Origin: Pseudomonadota bacterium
GTDB taxonomy: Bacteria; Verrucomicrobiota; Verrucomicrobiia; Limisphaerales; SXTU01
Direction of reading: 5' to 3'
NCBI GenBank assembly: GCA_009922615.1
Contig: RFVF01000007.1
Coordinates: forward strand, 1-64,000
DNA: 64,000 nt
The notes under the pieces were generated by a model, which was given only the letters and a program-made list of their open reading frames with translations, did no database searches and was not told the origin of the DNA. Shown piece by piece: positions 54,357 to 62,368 of this stretch; position 1 is the stretch's first letter; each line of letters starts with the position of its first letter. The position numbers and the translations under genes were made by a program.

Positions 54357-54908
54357 ATGAAGTATCCGACTCCAGCCGACATTGCTGAAATGAAAGCGAG
54401 AGGCCATGACCCCATCACGATCGAGGAGGCGGAGCGGAAATCGAAACGGTGGACATCCGCTCAGGAGGTCTGCCGCGTCATCGAGTCTGCGTTTGCCGGA
54501 GTTACGCTTGGCAATGGGGTTGGGCTTCAGGAGGCACAAGGCCTCGACGATTATGCCGGCGCCGAGACCTGCGCTGCCTACCGTTCCAACGACGAGAAGA
54601 ACGACTGGCATAGCATATCGGGAAAGGCACTTCGCCGTTGTAGCAGCAGCCTTAGCTTCTTCGACGCAGAAGGCATGCGGTTTCACCTTCCCGCCTACCT
54701 AATCGCAGACCTACGCGGGGAATATGGTTTTGGAATGGTGTTCTGCCTCACGCAGACCGGGGACTACGACCGCTACTTCCGCCTGCTTTCCGACGCCCAG
54801 CGCGGAGCGGTCAGAGCCTTTCTACTGCACCTTCTCGACGACCGAGATTACGAGTTTGACCGCCCTCACATCCTCCGCGCGCTGGATGAATACTGGACTG
54901 AGAATTGA
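54357..54908 (+). CDS. DUF6714-like hypothetical protein
   Basis: 183 residues from ATG 54357. No signal peptide. Family words include FAGVTLGNGVGLQEAQGLDD, then YRSNDEKNDWHSISGKALRR and LSFFDAEGMRFHLPAYLIAD, followed by a helical end (QRGAVRAFLLHLLDD). I recognise this as the DUF6714 type, common in accessory regions; function unknown. GC content appears lower than in the flanking genes, and it separates two otherwise secreted-enzyme genes, so it may be an insertion. Confidence 0.75.
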   Translation: MKYPTPADIAEMKARGHDPITIEEAERKSKRWTSAQEVCRVIESAFAGVTLGNGVGLQEAQGLDDYAGAETCAAYRSNDEKNDWHSISGKALRRCSSSLSFFDAEGMRFHLPAYLIADLRGEYGFGMVFCLTQTGDYDRYFRLLSDAQRGAVRAFLLHLLDDRDYEFDRPHILRALDEYWTEN

Positions 54909-55016
54909 AGGCGTCAGCTCGTCGCCGAGCTCTGGCTTTATACCTTTCCCCGCGCAACACTGCCTCTGCCCTCTTTGATGTCGCCTCAGCTTCAGTTCGA
55001 TTAAACAATTCCCCGC

Positions 55017-55880
55017 ATGAAACTTGCGCTGCTGATCTTCGCCACCGTCCTGACTCTCGCCGCTCCTGCCGCCGAGGCTTTTCGCATCGAGAAGGACATC
55101 GCTTACCTCGCGCCGGACCGGAAGGAGAAGGCGGACCTTTATCTGCCCGCGAATTCACCAGCAGGCGCGCGGCGTCCGGCGGTGGTCATCATCCACGGCG
55201 GCGGCTGGACCGGCGGCGACAAGGGCGCGGCGCGCGAAATCAACATCGGCACCAACCTCGCGCTCAACGGCTACGTGGGCTTGAGCATCAACTACGAGCT
55301 GGCCAGCACGAACAAGAGCGAGGCCAAGGCGACCTGGCCGCAGAACTTGCACGACTGCATGACGGCGGTGCGCTGGTTGCGCAAGAACGCGGAGCGCCTT
55401 CAGGTGGACCCGGAGCGCATCGGCGTCATCGGCGGCTCGGCGGGCGGTCATCTGGCGGCGATGCTGGCGGTGCTCGGCGACAAGGACGGCCTCGATCCCA
55501 AGGGGCCTTATGGTGAGTTCTCCTGTCGCGTGAAGTGCGCCGTGGACCTCTACGGCCCAGCGGACTTGGCCGGGCACCACGACATCTCCATGCTCGGCAA
55601 GACACGCGTCGAAGCGCCGGAGCTTTACCGCGCGGCGTCGCCCGTGACCTACGTGGACAAGAGTGATCCTCCGATCCTCATCCTGCACGGCACGGCGGAC
55701 AAAACAGTGGACATCGCTCAGTCCAAGCTCTTCGCTGCGAAGCTCAAGGAAGCCGGCGCACCGCACGAGCTGGTCATCGTCGAAGGCGCACCGCACACGT
55801 TTCATCTGCAGCCGAAGCAACGCGATTTGCGGCCCGTGGTGCTGGGCTTCTTTGACAAACACCTGAAGGCCGCGCGCTGA
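55017..55880 (+). CDS. Secreted alpha/beta-hydrolase (BD-FAE/esterase-like)
   Basis: 287 residues with a signal peptide (MKLALLIFATVLTLAAPAAE). The oxyanion HGGGW motif (VVIIHGGGWTGGDKG, about 60) is followed by the nucleophile elbow GVIGGSAGGHL, an acid in ILHGTADKTVDIAQ and a His near the C-terminus (EGAPHTFHLQP). These are the marks of the bifunctional xylan/feruloyl esterase and related lipase families. Substrate is inferred as plant or microbial polysaccharide esters. It is on the same strand as, and 57 bases before, the TIM-barrel gene. Confidence 0.85.
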   Translation: MKLALLIFATVLTLAAPAAEAFRIEKDIAYLAPDRKEKADLYLPANSPAGARRPAVVIIHGGGWTGGDKGAAREINIGTNLALNGYVGLSINYELASTNKSEAKATWPQNLHDCMTAVRWLRKNAERLQVDPERIGVIGGSAGGHLAAMLAVLGDKDGLDPKGPYGEFSCRVKCAVDLYGPADLAGHHDISMLGKTRVEAPELYRAASPVTYVDKSDPPILILHGTADKTVDIAQSKLFAAKLKEAGAPHELVIVEGAPHTFHLQPKQRDLRPVVLGFFDKHLKAAR

Positions 55881-55937
55881 CGGCTTGAGTTGCTGCGCTG
55901 ACCTGTGAGTTAATCCCGCGCAACAGAAAGACACACT

Positions 55938-56825
55938 ATGCACCTGATGGGAATTGGCGACGAAGCGGGCGGCGGGCTGGATTTTCAAATCAAGGCCGCG
56001 AAGGAACTCGGTTGGAAGTGGATCGAAATGCGCGGCGTGGAAGTGCCGGGCTACGCGAAGGCGAACTTCCACGAGATTCCCGACGCGGCGTTCGACATCG
56101 CGGCCGGGAAGATCAAGGAGGCGGGCCTTGGCGTGTATTGCTTCGGCTCCACCATCATGAACTGGGCCAAGACCGTCGAGACGCCGTTCGATGTCACGCT
56201 CGGCGAGGTGCGCCGCGCCATCCCACGCATGCAGAAGCTCGGCACGAAGTTCGTCCGCATCATGAGCTTCAAACCCAAGGACACCGACGCTGTCACGCCG
56301 CCCGTGGTCTTCGAGCGCGTGCGCGAGGTGACTAAGATGTTCACCGACGCCGGCCTCACGCCCGTGCATGAGAACTGCATGAACTTCGGCGGAATGAGCA
56401 GCGCCCACGCGCTCGAGATGCTGGACAAGTGCCCCGGCCTCAAGTGGGTCTTCGACACCGCCAACCCCATCTTCAACGCCGACCGCCAGCTCCCGCAGCC
56501 GTGGCCGCGCCAGAACGCGTGGGAGTTCTGGACCACCGTCCGCGACCAGGTCGCGCACATCCACGTGAAGGATGCGACGTGGAACCCGGCCAAGAACGAC
56601 GCCGACTACAACTGGCCCGGCGAAGGCCAGGGCCAGGTGCGCCGCATTCTGAAGGACGCCTTCGCGCGGGGTTACGACGCCGGCATCAGCATCGAGCCGC
56701 ACATGGTCGTGGTCTTCCACGACGCGGGTTCGAAGGCGACGAACGATGCCGATGTCTGCGCGAACTTCGTCGAGTATGGCCGGCGGCTGGAGAAGCTCAT
56801 CGCTGAGGTGCAGGCGAAGCGCTGA
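55938..56825 (+). CDS. Sugar phosphate isomerase/epimerase-type TIM-barrel protein
   Basis: 295 residues, cytoplasmic (no leader; starts MHLMGIGDEAGGGLDFQIKA). The fold follows the xylose-isomerase-like TIM barrel: WIEMRGVEVPGYAKANF, FDVTLGEVRRAIPRMQKLG, PVHENCMNFGGMSSAHALEM (metal-ligand Glu), KWVFDTANPIFNADR and HIHVKDATWNP. It probably converts a keto- or aldose sugar (or inositol-type compound). Substrate unknown. Next to the esterase, it fits a sugar-utilisation context. Confidence 0.85.
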   Translation: MHLMGIGDEAGGGLDFQIKAAKELGWKWIEMRGVEVPGYAKANFHEIPDAAFDIAAGKIKEAGLGVYCFGSTIMNWAKTVETPFDVTLGEVRRAIPRMQKLGTKFVRIMSFKPKDTDAVTPPVVFERVREVTKMFTDAGLTPVHENCMNFGGMSSAHALEMLDKCPGLKWVFDTANPIFNADRQLPQPWPRQNAWEFWTTVRDQVAHIHVKDATWNPAKNDADYNWPGEGQGQVRRILKDAFARGYDAGISIEPHMVVVFHDAGSKATNDADVCANFVEYGRRLEKLIAEVQAKR

Positions 56826-56847
56826 GATTCACGGACGAGAAGTTCGT

Positions 56848-57588
56848 TTACGGCCCGCCCAGCGCCGGATCGGTCCACGGCGTATTCGAGTAATACCAGC
56901 TCGACGCGTCCACAATTTCGACATGTCCATCCACAAAGCCCGTGGCGCTGCGTTTATCGTGGCGCAGATGCGGCGCACCCCAGTCGGGCGAGTTGGCGTT
57001 GTTGAGCGTCGTTGCTTGGAGCGTGCCGAATGCCTCGCTGCCGGCTGGGCGGATCAGAATCCAGCAACCAGGCTTGTAGGTGGCTGTCGGCGTCACGGCC
57101 ACGGTGCCAATCGGTGAATCTACCGCCAGCACGCCACCATCGCACATATAGACCGTCGAGGCGGGACGGGTTACGCCCACATCGCCGGTCCCCAGATTGC
57201 GCGCCCCGAGATCAATGTTTGCCATGTAATGAGTCTTGATCTTCATGTTCGACCACAAGCGTTCATTGCCCGGGTTGAAAACGGCGGGATCACGGAAGAG
57301 GTTCGTGTTGCCGCCAACATATGGCAGGATGATGTCGGCCCAGCTCAATCCGGTCGTGCCCGGCGTGTGGCTCGGCGGCAGCCGGTCGCTGCTCTCATCG
57401 GCGTAGAGCTTGGTCGCGAGCAATAGCTGCTTGGTGTTGCTGACGCACTTGATTCCGTTCGCTTTTCCTTTCGCTTTCGACAATGCGGGCAACAGCATCC
57501 CTGCCAGGATCGCGATGATCGCGATGACGACGAGCAGTTCGATCAAGGTAAAGGCCCCACAGCGGCGCAACGAACACTTGGCTTGCAT
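56848..57588 (-). CDS. Verrucomicrobial pseudopilin (H-X9-DG type)
   Basis: 246 residues. The prepilin leader is short ([12 protein letters not shown]) and the hydrophobic helix is [20 protein letters not shown] with Glu at +5. Then [20 protein letters not shown] and, near the C-terminus, [18 protein letters not shown], the conserved H-x-x-x...DGH motif of the many secreted pseudopilins in Planctomycetes and Verrucomicrobiota. It probably forms pseudopili for secretion. No assembly gene is adjacent. It is convergent with the TIM-barrel gene. Confidence 0.9.
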   Translation of the reverse strand: MQAKCSLRRCGAFTLIELLVVIAIIAILAGMLLPALSKAKGKANGIKCVSNTKQLLLATKLYADESSDRLPPSHTPGTTGLSWADIILPYVGGNTNLFRDPAVFNPGNERLWSNMKIKTHYMANIDLGARNLGTGDVGVTRPASTVYMCDGGVLAVDSPIGTVAVTPTATYKPGCWILIRPAGSEAFGTLQATTLNNANSPDWGAPHLRHDKRSATGFVDGHVEIVDASSWYYSNTPWTDPALGGP

Positions 57589-57722
57589 AGAAGTCCATTA
57601 TGATTGTGCGATGGGGGGAACGTCGCACACGTGGCACTCGCTTGGAACAAGTAATTTCACCTCTCGATGCCGATACTTGTCCGCTGCTAACAGGCCGGCA
57701 GACCTCCGTCATGCCAAGGGAA

Positions 57723-58859
57723 TTACGCCATCACTTCGGCGAGCTTCACGAGGCGGCTCTTTTCCGTGAGGGACTTGGCGGCGGCCTGCACGATGGCGGT
57801 GACTTCGAGGATTTCCTGGTGCGGCACAGGTTCCTTGCCCGTGAGCACCATCTCCCGAAACGTCGCGGCCATGCGGAACATCTCGTAGTTATGGCCGTAG
57901 TCGAAGCTGCCCTCAATGGACGGCGTGAAGGAAAAAACCTTCTTTTTGAAGTGCGTCGTGACGCGGTTGTATTCGAACTTCTCGAACGGCTCGCCATACC
58001 ACACGTGCGCCGGGAAGCGGTCCGGCCACGTGATGAGCGCGTGGCAGGTGTCCGCATGCTCATACATGCTCACCGCGTCCACACCCGCGCCCATGAGTGT
58101 CATCACAGACCAGACCGGGTGCTGGCCGTAAATCATCCACGAGTCCAGCCGGTAGCGGCTGTGCAGCGTGGCAGTGATGTATTCGATCGGCCCGAACTCG
58201 CCGGAGTCGCGCATCCGTAGCGCCGCCTCCATGCCAAACTGATGGCGGAAGAGACTCGAGGACATGATCGGCGCCTTGTACTTCCGCGCGAACTCCAGAA
58301 TCTTCCGCGTGCCCGCCACGTCGCCGCCGATAGGCTTGTCGCAGAACGTCGGCAAGCCCTTCGCCAAGCCGGGTGCAACGAGGTCGAAATGATCCTCACC
58401 GTAGCCCGAGGCGTCCCCCATCCAGATCGCGTCCACTTCCTTCACCATCTCGTCGAGCGAGCGCGCGACCTGCACACCGGGGAAAACCTCGGTGTAAGGC
58501 TGAACCACGGTCGGATCAGCATCGTAGTAGTGCGTGATGCGCGTGTCGGGGAAGGGCAGCACATCGAAGGTTATCTTGGGATTGCGGTAATGTTTCTGGA
58601 AGCTCTCGAAGGCCTGCGGCCAGTGCTTCTTCATTGCAACGAAATCAAACTCCGGATGGAGATACTGGCAGAAGGACCACGTGTGGCCGTTGCGCGTCTG
58701 CGGCTTGCCGCGGATGGCGGCGGAAACCACGCCGATGCGGAGGGGTTTCTTCGCTGGCTCGGCGGCGGCAAGCGTGCCCGTGCCGGCCAAGGCCAGGGCA
58801 CCGACAGCACCGGCGGATTTCAATGCGTCGCGCCGCGTGAGGATGGAGGCGTCAGACAT
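57723..58859 (-). CDS. Gfo/Idh/MocA-family oxidoreductase, Tat-exported
   Basis: 378 residues with a Tat leader (ILTRRDALKSAGAVGALALA). The N-terminal NAD(P)-binding half is recognisable (LRIGVVSAAIRGK, VFPGVQVARSLDEMVKEVDA) and the Lys-Pro motif appears as FCDKPIGGDVAG, followed by the (beta-alpha-beta) substrate half (SSLFRHQFGMEAALRMRDSG). Family members oxidise or epimerise sugars. Secretion by Tat fits a cofactor-bearing enzyme. The gene ends the operon; the SGNH gene stops 10 bases upstream of its start. Confidence 0.87.
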   Translation of the reverse strand: MSDASILTRRDALKSAGAVGALALAGTGTLAAAEPAKKPLRIGVVSAAIRGKPQTRNGHTWSFCQYLHPEFDFVAMKKHWPQAFESFQKHYRNPKITFDVLPFPDTRITHYYDADPTVVQPYTEVFPGVQVARSLDEMVKEVDAIWMGDASGYGEDHFDLVAPGLAKGLPTFCDKPIGGDVAGTRKILEFARKYKAPIMSSSLFRHQFGMEAALRMRDSGEFGPIEYITATLHSRYRLDSWMIYGQHPVWSVMTLMGAGVDAVSMYEHADTCHALITWPDRFPAHVWYGEPFEKFEYNRVTTHFKKKVFSFTPSIEGSFDYGHNYEMFRMAATFREMVLTGKEPVPHQEILEVTAIVQAAAKSLTEKSRLVKLAEVMA

Positions 58860-58869
58860 AGGTTTGCGT

Positions 58870-59589
58870 TCAAGGTTTCTTCACCGACCACGCGGCGCGC
58901 ACGGCACGCTCCCATTCGTCGGCCAGGATTTGATGACCGGAGTAAGTGGGATGGACACTGTCCCAAATCCAGTGCAACGCCGGTGCGCGTTCCGTGGCGC
59001 GATCCAGTGCGGCCTGAAAATGCACCAGCACCGCACCATGCTTCTGCGCGAGGCGCGCGACGATCTCCTGCCGCTTCACGATGTCTGCGTTGGGCGAGCC
59101 GCGCTGCGGCGTGGTCGCCTTGTGGTCCACCACGAACGGCTCGCAGAGCACGAGCTTGAGCTGCGGGTTCCCCGCCTTCGCGTCAGTGAGCAGCTTGTCG
59201 TAAACCTGCTCGTATTGCTCAAAGGGCACGCCGCGACCCTTGTCATTCACGCCGATGAGGATGCTCAACACGTCGGGCTTCAAGTCGAGCGTGTCCTTCT
59301 GCCAGCGCTTCTCGAGTTCGAGCACCGTGTTGCCACTCACGCCACGGTTGAAGAACTCCAGCTTCGTCTCCGGGAATGCCGCGCCGTGCTTCGCCGCGAT
59401 GATGAATGCGTAGCCGTGACCGAGAATGTGGTTCGGGTCCGCACTGCGCCCACGATTGCCATCGGTGATAGAATCACCTTGGAAGAGGATTCGCATGTTT
59501 GGCGCGAAGAGCGGCGGCTCGGCGGCGACAAGAGTGAAGGTGGCGAGCGCCAGGGCAGCGGCGAGCAAAGGGAATTGCAGTCGGTTCAT
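58870..59589 (-). CDS. Secreted SGNH/GDSL hydrolase
   Basis: 239 residues from ATG 59589, which opens a signal peptide (MNRLQFPLLAAALALATFTL). All SGNH blocks are intact: GDSITDG, GVSGNTV, IGVNDKG and DSVHPTYSGHQ with catalytic Asp and His. This contrasts with the decayed SGNH gene at 39940. Probably a carbohydrate esterase. It is in a four-gene minus-strand run, 10 bases before the Gfo/Idh gene and 43 bases after the GH42-like gene. Confidence 0.9.
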   Translation of the reverse strand: MNRLQFPLLAAALALATFTLVAAEPPLFAPNMRILFQGDSITDGNRGRSADPNHILGHGYAFIIAAKHGAAFPETKLEFFNRGVSGNTVLELEKRWQKDTLDLKPDVLSILIGVNDKGRGVPFEQYEQVYDKLLTDAKAGNPQLKLVLCEPFVVDHKATTPQRGSPNADIVKRQEIVARLAQKHGAVLVHFQAALDRATERAPALHWIWDSVHPTYSGHQILADEWERAVRAAWSVKKP

Positions 59590-59632
59590 CTGTGGTAGCC
59601 GCAAGTGTGCTGGTTCTGCGTGCAGTTGGCCA

Positions 59633-62350
59633 TCATTCAATGACCAGCAAATCAATCTCCGCGAGCTTCGGCACGCGCACGGAGCCGCCTTCCAACGCGA
59701 GCGGGCCATGGACAAGCGAGCGGACGGACTTCACCGCGCCGAGTCCCGGCAACGCCACACGCAGGTCAGTCACGGCTTGCAGGCCGCCTTTGCCCGTCGT
59801 CTCCGCCGTGCGCTGGTAGGCCCAGTTCATCAAGGCCACGGAGCGCCGGCCGTCCTTCACCAGCGCGGCGCTCTCGACAAGCGCGTCCGACGGCAACGCC
59901 GGCCGCGCCACGTTGCGTGTAAGCGCGGGCGCGGTGATGAGCGCACGAATCGCGGGGCTGAAGTCCTCGCGCATCGTGAAGTCCGCGCGCCGCACCATTG
60001 CCGAGTAAGTCAGACCGGCCCACAAGCCGGCGACCGTCGCGTCGCCCTTGCCGAATTTGTGGCGCGTGACGGCGGGCTTGCCGTCTGCGAAGCGCGCGAG
60101 CACTTCCGCCCCGTTCGGCGAAAGCGGCTCGCGACCAATGCCCGCACTGAACGTCGCGCCTTCCCACGACAGCGCGGCTCCGGCGGGCGCGTTGGTCTCC
60201 GTGAGCGGCTTGAAGTCTGTCGCGCGATACGGCTCCACCGCGCCCCACGACTCCAGCTTGCGCTCGCCGAGGCCGAGCACTTCCGCGAAGGCCGTGGCTG
60301 GCTGATTCGCCTCGTCGCGCGAGAGGCCGATCGCGTCCGTCCACAGCGAGCCGCCAGCGCGGACCCACTCCTTCACCTGTGCGGCAGCGTCGCGGCGCAG
60401 GTGCGGGCCGGGAATGTAGAGCGCTATGTAACGCGCGAGCTTGCCCTCGGCAAGTTGCTGTTCGCTCAGGATGTCCACGGGAATGTGCGCGTGCGCCAGC
60501 GCGAGCCAGACCCACTTGGCGTTCTCGAACGCCGCGCCGTTCAAGCCGCCCGCGCGGCCCCAAATCTCCGACGCGCGCGGCGTGACGAAAGCGACTTCCG
60601 CCGCTGCCAGCGGCTGCGCGCCGTATAGCCACTCCTCCGCGCGACCGAGGAAGCGCGCCGCGCCCGCAACGCGTTCGAGGAGCTCGGGCGATTGCGAGAA
60701 GCTGTCGCCCTTCGAGTAATCTGGCCCGTAGGTATACCACTCGATAACCCGCACGCCACGCGACACCACCGAGAGCATCCGCTGCTCCGGCGCGCCGCGA
60801 TGCGGCTTCACGAGGCAGCCCATCGGCATCGCGTGCCGCGCCGCGATGCCTCGCCCGATGTCGCCGAGATACGATTCCCATTGCCACGCGCGCGGGTCGC
60901 GGTTCGAGGTCTCCCAGACAAAGGCCGTGTTCGCGTCATGGTCGTAAAACTCGTTCCAGTCCAGGCTCGCGCCGCTCCAGCTCGGCGTCGGGCCTTGCAT
61001 CGCGTAGAGCGGAATACCCGCCGCCTTGAACTGCTGCGCGCGCGCCGGAAAAACCTGCGCCGTGGCGTGCGTCATGAAGCGCGCGGTGTAGTAACTGCGA
61101 AGCGAATCTGCCGCCGTCTCGGGTTGCGGCGGAGGAACCGCGCGCGCCTTGCCCTTTGCACCCGGTGCGACTTCGGCGGGCGCGCCCCAGATGTCGAACG
61201 GCTTCACGTCGTTCCAGTCGGTCTTGCCGAAGTCGGCGGGCGCGAGCTTCTGCACGCGCAGGTAGTCGCGGAATTTTCCGGCGCAGCGGTCGCAGCGCGC
61301 GATGTGCTCCTTCGCGAACACGCCGATCTCATCCACCCACAGCGCCCAGGATTCCTTCGCGCCGACAGCTTTGTGCTCGGCGATGGCCTTCGCCGCGCTC
61401 TCCTGCATCAGCGGCACCAGCGCGGGATCGAACGGGCAGCCGTCCTCCGGGAGTTTGCCGCCCTTTTGCAGCAGGTTGATCGGGCTGCCCGAGCCGGGGC
61501 CGCCCCAATAGACCTGCCGGAAGTCCGCCCCGAAGCCCGCCGCGTCAGCGAGCCGCAGCGAGCCGACGAAGCTGTTCACGCCGAGCATCCGCAGCGTGCG
61601 ACACTCGTCAGCGAGGATCGCGGGATTGCAATGCCGCACGCCGTAGCCAGCCGGGCCGCCTAGGCCCGTCGTGCCGAACTGTCCGTAACCGCCGAGATGC
61701 CCCACGAGCGCGAACTGCTTCGGCATCGGCGCTGGGTCGGCGAAATGCTTCTCCAACCGCTCGCGCCGCAGCCGCGCGTGCGTGGAAAGACCGTTCAACT
61801 GCGCGGTGAACTCTGGCGTGACCTTCGAACCCAGCGCGGCACCGGGAAACGCGATGCCCACCGTCGCGCCCTTCGGCGACGGCTCGACGAAGCGATGAAA
61901 GACCTTGCCGCCCTCCGCGAACTCAAACTCCACGTCCACCGACTCCAGCGGCGCAGGCTGCGCCTTGGCCTTGCTCTTCGCGGCCGGCGACGCGGCCTCG
62001 ACCACGATGGTCGGGAAATCCCAGCCGCGCGTGTTGGCGCACATCGTGCCCAGCGGCAGCCAACCGCTCCACTCACCGCGCCGGATGTTCGACTCCGAGT
62101 CCGCCGCGAGAAACGGCCCGCGCGTGACTGTGCCGCCGAGTCCCTCACCGCCGCGCCGCCAACTGACGCGCACCAACTCCGGCTCCGGCACCGACCGCAC
62201 CACGCGCATGCGCACTGACAGTTTCGTCAGCGTCGCGGAGCCCTTCGCTCGCGCATCCGCCTTGTCGATCTGCTCCTGAGCGGAAGCGGAGATGGCGAGG
62301 AACAGCGCGGGCAGCGCCGCAACCGAGGCGGGGAGTCGAGTCCAGTTCAT
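59633..62350 (-). CDS. Secreted GH42-like beta-galactosidase-type protein
   Basis: 905 residues from ATG 62350, which opens a signal peptide (MNWTRLPASVAALPALFLAI); an alternative start 18 bases upstream is unlikely. The middle resembles the beta-galactosidase (GH42/GH-A) trimerisation-containing family: WVDEIGVFAKEHIARCDRCA with an exposed Cys pair, SWSGASLDWNEFYDHDANTA and AFVTPRASEIWGRAGGLNGA, then a Rossmann-like domain (HIPVDILSEQQLAEGKLARY). The N-terminal 200 residues are beta-rich. A catalytic Glu cannot be assigned with certainty. Glycan hydrolysis is inferred; the sugar is unknown. Confidence 0.72.
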   Translation of the reverse strand: MNWTRLPASVAALPALFLAISASAQEQIDKADARAKGSATLTKLSVRMRVVRSVPEPELVRVSWRRGGEGLGGTVTRGPFLAADSESNIRRGEWSGWLPLGTMCANTRGWDFPTIVVEAASPAAKSKAKAQPAPLESVDVEFEFAEGGKVFHRFVEPSPKGATVGIAFPGAALGSKVTPEFTAQLNGLSTHARLRRERLEKHFADPAPMPKQFALVGHLGGYGQFGTTGLGGPAGYGVRHCNPAILADECRTLRMLGVNSFVGSLRLADAAGFGADFRQVYWGGPGSGSPINLLQKGGKLPEDGCPFDPALVPLMQESAAKAIAEHKAVGAKESWALWVDEIGVFAKEHIARCDRCAGKFRDYLRVQKLAPADFGKTDWNDVKPFDIWGAPAEVAPGAKGKARAVPPPQPETAADSLRSYYTARFMTHATAQVFPARAQQFKAAGIPLYAMQGPTPSWSGASLDWNEFYDHDANTAFVWETSNRDPRAWQWESYLGDIGRGIAARHAMPMGCLVKPHRGAPEQRMLSVVSRGVRVIEWYTYGPDYSKGDSFSQSPELLERVAGAARFLGRAEEWLYGAQPLAAAEVAFVTPRASEIWGRAGGLNGAAFENAKWVWLALAHAHIPVDILSEQQLAEGKLARYIALYIPGPHLRRDAAAQVKEWVRAGGSLWTDAIGLSRDEANQPATAFAEVLGLGERKLESWGAVEPYRATDFKPLTETNAPAGAALSWEGATFSAGIGREPLSPNGAEVLARFADGKPAVTRHKFGKGDATVAGLWAGLTYSAMVRRADFTMREDFSPAIRALITAPALTRNVARPALPSDALVESAALVKDGRRSVALMNWAYQRTAETTGKGGLQAVTDLRVALPGLGAVKSVRSLVHGPLALEGGSVRVPKLAEIDLLVIE

Positions 62351-62368
62351 GGTGTGAACCGCATTCAA

